NCBI GenBank assembly: GCA_965222975.1
Contig: CBDCVJ010000015.1
Coordinates: 1-64,000, forward strand
Length of the DNA stretch: 64,000 bases
Direction of reading: 5' to 3'
Source: UBA6168 sp965222975
GTDB taxonomy: Bacteria; Bacteroidota; Bacteroidia; Chitinophagales; Saprospiraceae
This document shows, one piece after another, positions 16,460-25,276 of the stretch (its first letter is position 1; each line of letters begins with the position of its first letter). The position numbers and the translations under genes are program-made. The notes under the pieces were generated by a model. The model saw only the letters and a program-made list of their open reading frames with translations, was not told the origin of the DNA and ran no database searches.

Positions 16460-19444
16460 TTAAACCGTCATTAAATACTCCAATAAATCAGTTCCTGAAT
16501 CCAAATCCATTTTTTTCTTTAATCGAAACCGGGCGGTCTTGATGCTATCTGTAGAAATCCCAATAATAGTTGACATCTCCTCGATGCTGAGATTTAAACG
16601 GATAAGGGCACAGTACCTAAGATCGTGGGAAGTGAGTTTTGGATGACGGCTGATGAGTTTTTCAAAAAAACCGATGTGTACTTCTTCAAAGTACAATTTG
16701 AAATTGTCCCAATCTTCGTCTTTTCTAAAACTCGAATCAATTAAATTAATCAGCCTTCGCATATCTTGATACGAATTTTTGGAAGAGCTACGGATGATCT
16801 GATTTATTTTCAATCGCAATTCTTTAAGTGACTGATTTTTTTGAATTAAATTAAGTGTATATGTGGTAAGTTGTTTATTTTTATAGGAAAGTTCATTTTT
16901 ATATTTTTCCTCTTCCAAAGATCTCATTATTTCATTTTGATTAATAATCTGCTTTTGCTGTTCAATTATTTCATTTTTTTGCCGGTTTACTTCATCTGTT
17001 CTTTTTTTGATAACGGATTCTAATTTCTTTTTTTGTTTAATTAATCGAAGATTATACAACCTTGCAACTAAAATTAAAAAACCAACCGACAAAGCTGTCA
17101 GAATTAAAACTGGCCATAATTTTTGATGCCATGGCTTTGCAATTATGAATGTATATTCAGAAGGCTTGCTCCATTGCCTGCCTTTTTGTTGTTGGGCTAT
17201 TACCTGGAATGTGTACGTTCCCGGCTGAAGTCCAGTTATATACCATTGCTTGGCATATGATGCATCGGACCAAGTAGAATCATGCCCCAACAAACGGGTT
17301 TTGTAAATGACTTCAGAGGTAGGGTAAGACAATGACAAAAAAACCACTTCTAACCCTGTGTTATATGGAATTTCGCCCCCTTCTGATGCCTTTGAACTCT
17401 TTTTCCTAAAGTTGATTTTTACTGTTTCAATGATAGGTGGAGGAGTAACAGAAAAGTTGGCTTTTTCTTTACGGAATAACGCAAGACCATTGGCAGTTCC
17501 TACCCACAGGTTTCCTTCTTCATCAAATAATAGCCCTTTATCTGTTAAACTATTGGCCGGAAGCCCGGAAGCCTTATCGAATAAAAAAGAGGACGTATCC
17601 TGATAGGCTACCAACCCGCTTGTTGTGGATACCCAAAGTGTGCCATCCGGCCCAAACGCCAATGCATTGGAAGGTTCATTGGCAGGAACTTTTTTTAGAT
17701 CAATTCGCCCCAACAAAATATTTTCTTTTTTCTCTGCGCCAAAGCAAAAAACACCATTATTAGAAGCTAAGTATAAATTCCCTTTAGCGTCCATAGCCAT
17801 ATCTTTCACTTCAAAAAGTCCATGCACGGGTTTTTCGAAAGGAATACTAATATTTTTGAATTCATCTTTTTCTTCATTATATTTAAATAGATAATTTTCG
17901 GAATGATTTCCACCAGCATATAAATCTCCACTATTAGAAATGTAAATTACCTCGGAATTAATTAATCCATTATTTTTATAATAATTAAGCGTTTTATTTG
18001 GGTGAACTTTAATTAAACCATGATTTATATTTCCAGTGATCCAAATATTGCTATTAACATCTTTCTGAATCATGGAAATTTCACTGTTGCTGGTTTTTAT
18101 TTCTCCAATTCCCTGTACGTTTTTTGATTCTTTATCAAAATAAAAAACATTTCCCTCAAGGTCTCCAACCCAGATATTTTTTCCGTCATCACAAACTGAC
18201 ATAAGGACATTGTCGAAAGCAGTCTCAGGGTAACCATATTCCCAAATTATTTTACCGTTTTTCAGTTCATAAATCTTTTGTTTATTAATTTCGTTTTCAT
18301 AACCTATGGTCAGGATATTCCCGTTCTCCGATAATTTCATAGAAGTAATGGATGGTAACTTCTCAACCCCCAAATCAACGACATCAAAAAGCCCCGGAAC
18401 CAAAAGAACAGAATTTTCACGTCCAGTTGCCCACAGTCCGTGACGGTCATCATGGTATAAACCGAGAATATCATTGAAAGGAAGATTTCCCACCTTTTTA
18501 AAAATGGGTTTTTCCTCAGTTAAACGGGCATGATAAATTCCACTGTCCCAAGTCCCAGCAAAAAAATTATTTCCATCCAATAACAAGGAACAAGAGATTC
18601 CTGGAGGCCCTCCAATTTTACGAACCGATATTGGCTGTTCATCTGGCGTCAGATTCAGTTCAAAAACTCCTTCTTTTGTGCCTACCCATACTTTTCCATC
18701 TGCAACAGCTGTAACGCTGGCGATTTCTTCCAATCCCAGGTTTAGTGGTCGTTCGATAAATTTTTCAGAAGCCTCGTCAAAAGTGAATACATAACCACTG
18801 TGCGAAAAGGCCCATAATTTTCCCCTGGCCTCAATAAAAGAAAAACTTCGGGTCAGTACCCCGAAAGGTCGATTTCTATTTAGTCTGAATTTTTTGAAAA
18901 CGCCATTTTTAAAAAGCACTATTGACTGATTTTCTCCAATCCATATCCTGCCTTTTTTATCTTCATAAATAGTTTTAGGAAAATACAAAGCCTGGTCGGT
19001 ATCCTCTGGGCTACCTGGGATAAGAAGGTTGAATGCCACCGTATCAGGTGCAGAAATTACCTCTGTTAGGCCAAGGTCGTGTAAAACAAGGAGATGCCCA
19101 TTTGAAGCCCGGCACATCGCCTTGGCATATCCTCCAGGGATTTCGTCTCTGAAAAAAATAGTCTCTTGGCCATCAAAACGGATAATCCCTTGATCGGTGG
19201 CACTCCAAACATATCCGTATTTATCAGTAATAATGGTTTTGATGAGGTCTTTGGAAAGGCGGGAGCCAAAATCATATACACTATACTGATGATTTTGTGA
19301 TTGAACAAATTGTAAACCAACGAGCCAGAAAAGCGGCAAAAGAACCCATTTTGGGTTTTTAGGTAGGAAATTGAACGTGAGGTAACTCATTCTGACCAAC
19401 AACCTCAAGAGCAGCCTTATATTGTTTTTCCGATGAAGCCTCAT
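16460..19444 (-). CDS. Membrane-anchored Reg_prop sensor with C-terminal helix-turn-helix
   Basis: A 994-residue one-component regulator. After a signal anchor, the periplasmic part has repeated beta-propeller blades of the Reg_prop type (GYVWSATDQGIIRFDG, RIWIGENQS, KVWVGTKEGVF, NLWVGTANGLALF), then a Y_Y_Y domain (about 680-765). One membrane helix follows (about 776-796), then a long coiled coil (about 800-885) and a LuxR-like HTH end (about 935-985: LTSHDLRYCALIRLNLS, IIGISTDSIKTARFRLKKKM). No histidine kinase domain is present, so ligand binding must reach DNA directly. It is divergent from susC across 913 bp and is the likely regulator of this locus. A start at residue 19 is equally plausible. 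Confidence 0.88.
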   Translation of the reverse strand: MRLHRKNNIRLLLRLLVRMSYLTFNFLPKNPKWVLLPLFWLVGLQFVQSQNHQYSVYDFGSRLSKDLIKTIITDKYGYVWSATDQGIIRFDGQETIFFRDEIPGGYAKAMCRASNGHLLVLHDLGLTEVISAPDTVAFNLLIPGSPEDTDQALYFPKTIYEDKKGRIWIGENQSIVLFKNGVFKKFRLNRNRPFGVLTRSFSFIEARGKLWAFSHSGYVFTFDEASEKFIERPLNLGLEEIASVTAVADGKVWVGTKEGVFELNLTPDEQPISVRKIGGPPGISCSLLLDGNNFFAGTWDSGIYHARLTEEKPIFKKVGNLPFNDILGLYHDDRHGLWATGRENSVLLVPGLFDVVDLGVEKLPSITSMKLSENGNILTIGYENEINKQKIYELKNGKIIWEYGYPETAFDNVLMSVCDDGKNIWVGDLEGNVFYFDKESKNVQGIGEIKTSNSEISMIQKDVNSNIWITGNINHGLIKVHPNKTLNYYKNNGLINSEVIYISNSGDLYAGGNHSENYLFKYNEEKDEFKNISIPFEKPVHGLFEVKDMAMDAKGNLYLASNNGVFCFGAEKKENILLGRIDLKKVPANEPSNALAFGPDGTLWVSTTSGLVAYQDTSSFLFDKASGLPANSLTDKGLLFDEEGNLWVGTANGLALFRKEKANFSVTPPPIIETVKINFRKKSSKASEGGEIPYNTGLEVVFLSLSYPTSEVIYKTRLLGHDSTWSDASYAKQWYITGLQPGTYTFQVIAQQQKGRQWSKPSEYTFIIAKPWHQKLWPVLILTALSVGFLILVARLYNLRLIKQKKKLESVIKKRTDEVNRQKNEIIEQQKQIINQNEIMRSLEEEKYKNELSYKNKQLTTYTLNLIQKNQSLKELRLKINQIIRSSSKNSYQDMRRLINLIDSSFRKDEDWDNFKLYFEEVHIGFFEKLISRHPKLTSHDLRYCALIRLNLSIEEMSTIIGISTDSIKTARFRLKKKMDLDSGTDLLEYLMTV

Positions 19445-20357
19445 TTTACAACTGTTATAAAGCCATTCTAAACCTCCCTAAAAGTTTTCAAACCTCAGGC
19501 ATACATTGAATGATTTTCTCCTATAGTGACAAAGCTGTAGTAATAAGAGGCTCAAAATTTCCATCAGTTAGGGTTTCGGAGGAAGTTGTACCGATGTCCT
19601 GCAAATAAAATCGTCTTGCCGGGGAATTTTCAAAAAGCCCAAAGAAATGCCGAATTTAGCGGTCAACATTTTCTCAATGCAACTTCATACAAAGGCGTGC
19701 TTTTGTGAAAAATCGAAACTTCCTCGAAAAATGACCTCGCAAATCTACCAAACAATTAGTGGACACTGTGAAATAATATATTGACAATCTGCACTTTAGG
19801 TGGAAATTAAGCGCATTTAATTTGCTGGGCAGACAACAGGTCAAGATAAAACTTTCTTCTAAATTTGACCTAGAATATAGCTTTGCCGTCCCGTCAATCC
19901 CATCCATGGACTTCAGCTTTAATCTTCTCCCCAAAAACGTATTCAAAAAGTTTAGGATTGCCCTATTAATTACCAAGCAAGACCGACCACATTAGCGTTG
20001 ATAAAACACCGAACGCATATTTAAAAGAGCAGTCCTTTATTATTCGGGAAAATTTGATTCCCAACATTATATCTTTTTACATGTAAGATCTACAAGACGC
20101 AATACGCGAGGCGATTTAAAAAATCATGGGAAGCATTGTTAAATGTCCTTTTGACTTGAAATAAGCTGAAACACAAATAATTGTCTATCATATTTATTTT
20201 ATTGAATTTGATAGAAAGCTGATTTACAGTAATTATTTTTTTTGAACCCGACATACTGTCTTTTGTCAGCAAAATAAAATCAATAAAACATTGATAAAAG
20301 CTGAACTTTGGACATCAATGTTTCAAACAATTTTACTTTCCTATAATTTATTTTGAC
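19445..20357. other. Long divergent intergenic region between regulator and susC
   Basis: This 913-bp stretch has no convincing gene; short open frames on the minus strand lack codon-like composition or motifs. It must hold the promoters of both the regulator and susC. A weak AT-rich inverted repeat lies near 20188-20218. I could not identify a promoter with confidence. Confidence 0.5.
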
Positions 20358-23306
20358 ATGAATGAAACTTTTACAAAACTCAAACTTCTGAAGAGCTGTT
20401 GCTTCTTACTTTTCTTTTTTGTTGTAGGCCAAGTCTTTGGCCAGCAAAAGGTGAGCGGCACTGTCACTGATGCAGACACTGACTATCCATTGATCGGTGT
20501 TACCATTATGACCGTAGGTGATGAAACCACCGGAACCATCACAGACATTGACGGTAATTTCGAAATGGAGCTAGGGGCAGATGTTAAGGAACTTCAATTT
20601 TCATACACTGGCTATGAGACTATGGTAATGCCGATTACCGTTGAGCCCATGATCGTAAAATTGGGCACGGGAAGTGAGGTGTTAACGGAGGTGGTCGTTG
20701 TGGGTTATGGAACGCAAAAAGGCAAAGAGGTGACCAGCGCCATCGCCAGTGTTAAGAATGAGGATTTCAACAAAGGGAATATCCAAAATCCGCTGCAACT
20801 GCTTCAGGGCAAAGTGTCTGGACTTTCAGTCGCCCGGGCCGGGGGCGATCCCAATGCGGGCTTCGACATCCGGCTGCGTGGACTTTCCACCTTTGGGGCC
20901 AACACTTCTCCTTTAGTTATTATTGACGGTGTGCCAGGTGCCAGCCTCGAAACCGTTGATCCCCAGGACATTGAATCGGTCAATGTTTTGAAAGATGCTT
21001 CTGCCGCCTCTATCTATGGTACGAGAGCTGCGAGCGGCGTGATCATTATTACTACCAAAAAAGGGCAGGAAGGCAAAACCTCGGTAGAGTACAATACTTA
21101 TATCTCAACGGAACAAGTGGCGCGCAAGCCCGATGTGCTGAACGCCCAGGAATACCTCAGCCTTGAAGGAACAACTGATTACGGTTCGGACACTGACTGG
21201 TTTGATGAAATGACGAGAAATGCACGCTCCCATACACACAACCTGACCCTCTCCGGGGGCAATGCCAAATCCAGTTTCCGCATCAGTGCCAATTACAGGA
21301 ACGGGGAAGGGGTTGTCAATAAAACGGGCTTTGAACAGTTGAATGCCCGCCTCAACTTCAATACCAAAGTCCTGAATGATAAACTGGACATTGCGGTGAA
21401 CGTGTCGGGTACGGTGAGGGAAGAAGATTTGGGTGTACCAGAAGCTTTAGGGTTCGCCATACGCTACAACCCAACTGCCCCTGTGACGGAAGACTCTCTC
21501 GGTGCTGAAGAATGGGGAGGGTATTTCCAAAGGGATGCTTTCGGCTTCTTTAATCCCGTAGCAGCTTTGGAACAAAATATCAGGGACAAGAAAAAGAAGC
21601 GCTTACTCTTTAGCGTAAAAGGGGATTATGAATTATTGGAAGGATTAAAGCTTGGCGCATTTTACTCTCAGACAAGTGAAAACGACCTCTATGGGGAATA
21701 CTATAGCAAGCGCAGTTTTTGGACACCTTATGCCACTAAAAGCGACAAAGGGTTTGCTGCCAGGTTTACGGATGATAGGTTCAATTACCTTTTCGAATCA
21801 ACTTTAAACTACAGCAAAGAGATCGCGGGGCTTTCTTTAACTGCCCTTGCTGGCTATTCCTTTCAGGACTTTTTGGATGAAGGGCATGGCACCAGGGCCG
21901 GAGGGTTTATCACCGATGGCTTTGGCTACAACAACCTTGGTGCAGCGACCGATGTGAAGGAAGGCAAGGCATTTGTTTCCAGCTATAAACACAAGAGCCG
22001 TTTGATTGCCTTTTTTGGGCGGTTGAGCCTAAGCTTTAAGGACACCTATTTTGCAACTGCCACCTTGAGGAGAGAAGGGTCTTCTAAATTTGGCCCCAAC
22101 AATAGATGGGGGCTTTTCCCCGGTGTTTCTGGCGGTGTAAATGTGACCAATTTGGTAGGGATACCCGGTGTTGACCGTTTGAAAGTAAGAGCAGGGTATG
22201 GGGTAACCGGCAATGCGCCCAGTGAAACGAACCTCTCCTTCCTGAAATTTGGTACGCAGGACGGCCTTTTCTTTTACCAGGGGGAATACATCAATGCTTA
22301 TGGTGCCATTACCAACCCGAACCCTGATTTGAAATGGGAGAGAAAAGAAGACATAAATGCCGGGATCGATATTTCCCTGCTTGATTATAAATTGAGTGTC
22401 ACGGCTGATTATTTCCAGTCCAAATCTTCCGACCTGTTGCTATCTTTCCTCGTCCGTGTACCACCAAACCTGGTTGACAACAAAGTGCTGAACCTGGCCG
22501 AAATGACCAATTCCGGTTTTGAATTCAGTTTAGGTACGACCACCCTCAACTTGGGTGAAATTGGTTGGAGCCCAAATTTGACATTTACCAGATACATCGA
22601 AACTACTTTGGACAAAATCACCAGTCCAGAGGTAGAGTCTGATGGCACAAGGATGTTGGGCGATCTCGGTGCCCCATTCCTTACAGGCGTGCAAACAGTA
22701 AGGGTGGAAGAAGGCAAAGCCATCGGCCAAATTGTGGGGCCAGTTTATACAGGGACCGATGAGGCTGGCTTGATGACCTACGAAGATATAAACATGGACA
22801 GCATGTTTCAAAGCAACGACGATATAGCCGTTTTGGGTAATGGCTTGCCCAAATGGCAATTTGGGTTCAATAATACTTTCACCTATAAAAACTTTGACCT
22901 AAACTTTTTCATCCGTGGTGTTTTTGGTCATAGCATATTGAATGTCAGCAATACTAGATACGGAGTGCCAGCAGCTATTGCAATACAAAACGGCATGGCA
23001 CAGGCACTTGATTTCATTGATGCTACCAATGGGCCGATCTTCTCCGATGTACATGTGGAAGATGCTTCCTATATCAGGTTGGACAATATGTCGCTTGGGT
23101 ACAGTATCCCAGTTGCAGGCAAGTATTTTTCAAGTATTCGAATGTATGTAACGGCGCAAAACCTGTTTACCATCACGGATTATACGGGTGTCGACCCAGA
23201 GGTCCGATATACTGATGGTGGCAACCCGCTTGCCCCTGGGATTGACAGGGAAAATACTTACTTTGCAACGAGGGGTTATACATTTGGACTGAACTTGAAA
23301 TTCTAA
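20358..23306 (+). CDS. SusC/RagA-family TonB-linked outer-membrane transporter
   Basis: A 982-residue outer-membrane glycan transporter. A signal peptide (about 1-28) precedes a carboxypeptidase-regulatory-like domain (about 31-105: VSGTVTDADTDYPLIGVTI). Next come a TonB box/plug start (LTEVVVVGYGTQKG), a plug domain with LRGLSTFGANTSPLVIIDGVPG and NVLKDASAASIYGTRAASGVIIITTKKG, and the 22-strand barrel to the end (TRGYTFGLNLKF). With the SusD lipoprotein encoded next, it forms the pedal-bin importer for an oligosaccharide, driven by TonB. The neighbouring uronate genes suggest the glycan contains glucuronate, which is inference. Its length is normal for the family. Confidence 0.95.
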   Translation: MNETFTKLKLLKSCCFLLFFFVVGQVFGQQKVSGTVTDADTDYPLIGVTIMTVGDETTGTITDIDGNFEMELGADVKELQFSYTGYETMVMPITVEPMIVKLGTGSEVLTEVVVVGYGTQKGKEVTSAIASVKNEDFNKGNIQNPLQLLQGKVSGLSVARAGGDPNAGFDIRLRGLSTFGANTSPLVIIDGVPGASLETVDPQDIESVNVLKDASAASIYGTRAASGVIIITTKKGQEGKTSVEYNTYISTEQVARKPDVLNAQEYLSLEGTTDYGSDTDWFDEMTRNARSHTHNLTLSGGNAKSSFRISANYRNGEGVVNKTGFEQLNARLNFNTKVLNDKLDIAVNVSGTVREEDLGVPEALGFAIRYNPTAPVTEDSLGAEEWGGYFQRDAFGFFNPVAALEQNIRDKKKKRLLFSVKGDYELLEGLKLGAFYSQTSENDLYGEYYSKRSFWTPYATKSDKGFAARFTDDRFNYLFESTLNYSKEIAGLSLTALAGYSFQDFLDEGHGTRAGGFITDGFGYNNLGAATDVKEGKAFVSSYKHKSRLIAFFGRLSLSFKDTYFATATLRREGSSKFGPNNRWGLFPGVSGGVNVTNLVGIPGVDRLKVRAGYGVTGNAPSETNLSFLKFGTQDGLFFYQGEYINAYGAITNPNPDLKWERKEDINAGIDISLLDYKLSVTADYFQSKSSDLLLSFLVRVPPNLVDNKVLNLAEMTNSGFEFSLGTTTLNLGEIGWSPNLTFTRYIETTLDKITSPEVESDGTRMLGDLGAPFLTGVQTVRVEEGKAIGQIVGPVYTGTDEAGLMTYEDINMDSMFQSNDDIAVLGNGLPKWQFGFNNTFTYKNFDLNFFIRGVFGHSILNVSNTRYGVPAAIAIQNGMAQALDFIDATNGPIFSDVHVEDASYIRLDNMSLGYSIPVAGKYFSSIRMYVTAQNLFTITDYTGVDPEVRYTDGGNPLAPGIDRENTYFATRGYTFGLNLKF

Positions 23307-23365
23307 ACATCGGCTTTCATCTTTCCAAAAGCCCGAACCCTTTGGAAAATTTGTTCTTTAAATAA

Positions 23366-23554
23366 TTGTTCTTTGACAAATTCAGTGGAATAGGAATTAA
23401 ACATAATTATTTTGAAAACGCATAAGACAAAAGCCTATTTAGTACTGATTATAAAAATTTTATTTCATGAAATTTTTATATCCTTACGTGTCATATGTTT
23501 TCCATATGTTTTCGATAAAAAAGCTAATTGTTTGTCCACGGAATTTGCCAAGAT
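23366..23554. repeat. Leader palindrome before susD, family C copy 1
   Basis: The left arm (23368-23389, TTCTTTGACAAATTCAGTGG) and right arm (23534-23554, TCCACGGAATTTGCCAAG) are inverted repeats with a few mismatches. An inner stem, ATAAAAATTT to AAATTTTTAT, lies near 23450-23478. The right arm ends 14 nt before the susD start. A second element with the same arms is at 28901-29033, ending 14 nt before the next operon start. Confidence 0.7.
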
Positions 23555-23568
23555 CTACAATATAAAAA

Positions 23569-25116
23569 ATGAAACATCTCAATTTCAACATCATAACAGC
23601 CCTTTTTCTGCTCGTTGTCATGGGGCTTACTACCAATTCCTGCACCGATCTGGATGAAGAAATTTTTTCGGAACTGGACGGCGAGAATTTTTTCGATGAT
23701 CCCGATAATCTGATTTTTGCTTTCGGTACAGCTTACACCAACCTGTACTGGACGTTTGGCCATAAATATGGTATGGGACGCGACTGCGGCACTGATCTAA
23801 CCGTTGTCCCACAGCGAGGTGGCGACTGGTTCGATGGGGGGGAATGGATTCGCTACCACCGCCTCAGTTGGACACCTACTGATGCCTACATTGAGTTTTG
23901 GTGGAACCTGATGTACAAAGGCATCAACCGTTGCAATTCCCTGATCTTTCAGTTTGAAGCCGTCGGCACGGAAGAGGCCAATGTAGCCATTGCTGAACTG
24001 AGAGCTTTTAGGGCATTGTACTATTATTGGTTATTGGATTATTATGGCAATGTGCCGATTGTGGACAAATTCGACGTGCCGACCGATTTTGCACCAACCA
24101 ACAATACCCGTCAGGAAGTCTATGATTTTGTGGAAAAAGAAATTACAGAATCCTTACCGTTGTTGTCGAAAGAAACTGGCATAAATACTTATGGCCGTGT
24201 AACTTACTACGTTGCACAGATGACATTGGCAAAATTGTACCTCAACGCGGAAGTCTATACCGGTACGCCGCAATGGGGAAAAGCAGAAGGTGCTTTGGAC
24301 TCCATCATCAGTTCCGGTGAGTTCGAACTGGAAGCCGACTACTTCAACAACTTCACTGGCGCCCCTATTTCTTCGAAAGAAATACTAATGGGCGTGCCTA
24401 TGGATGAAGTGAATGCCCAGGGCTTGGAAATCCATCTGTTCTCTTTGCACTATAATTTACAGGACAAGTTTGAAATGGGGCAATTGCCCTGGAACGGCCT
24501 GTGTGTGCAAGAGTCGCTCGTGAATTTATTCGAAGACGACGACCTTCGTAAAGGAGGCCTCCTTGTCGGCCAGCAATTCAATCCAGATGGCACCCAAATC
24601 CAAGACCCGGACTATGAAAAATTTGACCCAACGTGCCCAACATGCCCCCGTGACTTTGATGGTCCTGGCTTGAACTTGACACCTGAAATAAACATGCTGG
24701 AGCCAGATTGTCTGCGGCAGGCTGGCTCAAGGATTTACAAATGGCGTTTTGATCCTGACAGTGACCGCTACCTCAGCAACGATTTTCCAATTTTCCGTTA
24801 TGCTGATGTGCTATTGATGAAAGCCGAGGCAATATTGCGGCAGGGGGGCGGCGACGCCGACACCTATTATAATATAGTACACCAAAGGGCTGGGCTGATG
24901 CCTGTGAGTGGGGTCACCTTGGATGACATCCTGAATGAACGGGCGAGAGAGCTTTATGTGGAAGGCCACCGCCGCAACGACCTTATCCGTTTTGGGAAAT
25001 ACCTCGACGCCCGTTGGGAAAAAGACGAGGTAAGCTCTGATCATGTACGACTCTGGCCCATACCCAAGGATCAGATAGATGCAAATCCAAATTTGAAGCA
25101 GAATGACGGGTATTGA
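23569..25116 (+). CDS. SusD/RagB-family glycan-binding lipoprotein
   Basis: A 515-residue lipoprotein with a lipobox at TTNSC (cysteine 25). The rest is the SusD all-helical TPR-like fold: LRAFRALYYYWLLDYYGNVPIVDKF (central helix pair), then the C-terminal RagB/SusD signature LNERARELYVEGHRRNDLIRFGKY and WPIPKDQIDANPNLKQNDGY. It captures the oligosaccharide at the cell surface and acts as the lid of the SusC transporter encoded just upstream. The 262-bp gap from susC, with a large palindrome, is longer than usual in sus operons and may allow separate control. Confidence 0.95.
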   Translation: MKHLNFNIITALFLLVVMGLTTNSCTDLDEEIFSELDGENFFDDPDNLIFAFGTAYTNLYWTFGHKYGMGRDCGTDLTVVPQRGGDWFDGGEWIRYHRLSWTPTDAYIEFWWNLMYKGINRCNSLIFQFEAVGTEEANVAIAELRAFRALYYYWLLDYYGNVPIVDKFDVPTDFAPTNNTRQEVYDFVEKEITESLPLLSKETGINTYGRVTYYVAQMTLAKLYLNAEVYTGTPQWGKAEGALDSIISSGEFELEADYFNNFTGAPISSKEILMGVPMDEVNAQGLEIHLFSLHYNLQDKFEMGQLPWNGLCVQESLVNLFEDDDLRKGGLLVGQQFNPDGTQIQDPDYEKFDPTCPTCPRDFDGPGLNLTPEINMLEPDCLRQAGSRIYKWRFDPDSDRYLSNDFPIFRYADVLLMKAEAILRQGGGDADTYYNIVHQRAGLMPVSGVTLDDILNERARELYVEGHRRNDLIRFGKYLDARWEKDEVSSDHVRLWPIPKDQIDANPNLKQNDGY

Positions 25117-25120
25117 TAAT

Positions 25121-25170
25121 GTAGTCGCCAAAACCTGTCCCGCATTTAATATCGGGATTCATTTGGCGGG
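25121..25170. repeat. GTAG-headed hairpin 4 bp after susD
   Basis: GTAG at 25121 is followed by CGCCAAA..TCCCG pairing with CGGGA..TTTGGCG (25126-25169). The first 11 bases, GTAGTCGCCAA, match both ends of the element at 9-183 with at most one change, so this is a single-hairpin relative placed right after a stop codon. Confidence 0.65.
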
Positions 25171-25219
25171 CTGAAATGCCAAATCTTGTTAATCTTTTTA
25201 TAAATTTATTCACAAAAAA

Positions 25220-25259
25220 ATACCCCCTACCCTTTCCGGAGGGGTGTATATATTTTTTT
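25220..25259 (+). terminator. Rho-independent terminator after susD
   Basis: Stem ATACCCC pairs with GGGGTGTAT around a loop, followed by a run of seven T. Confidence 0.8.
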
Positions 25260-25276
25260 ATTAAAATCCTTAATCT

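Noticed and set aside
19674..20272. Two short minus-strand open frames before susC
   Set aside because: No motif, no signal peptide, no support from context; they lie in a region that must hold promoters.
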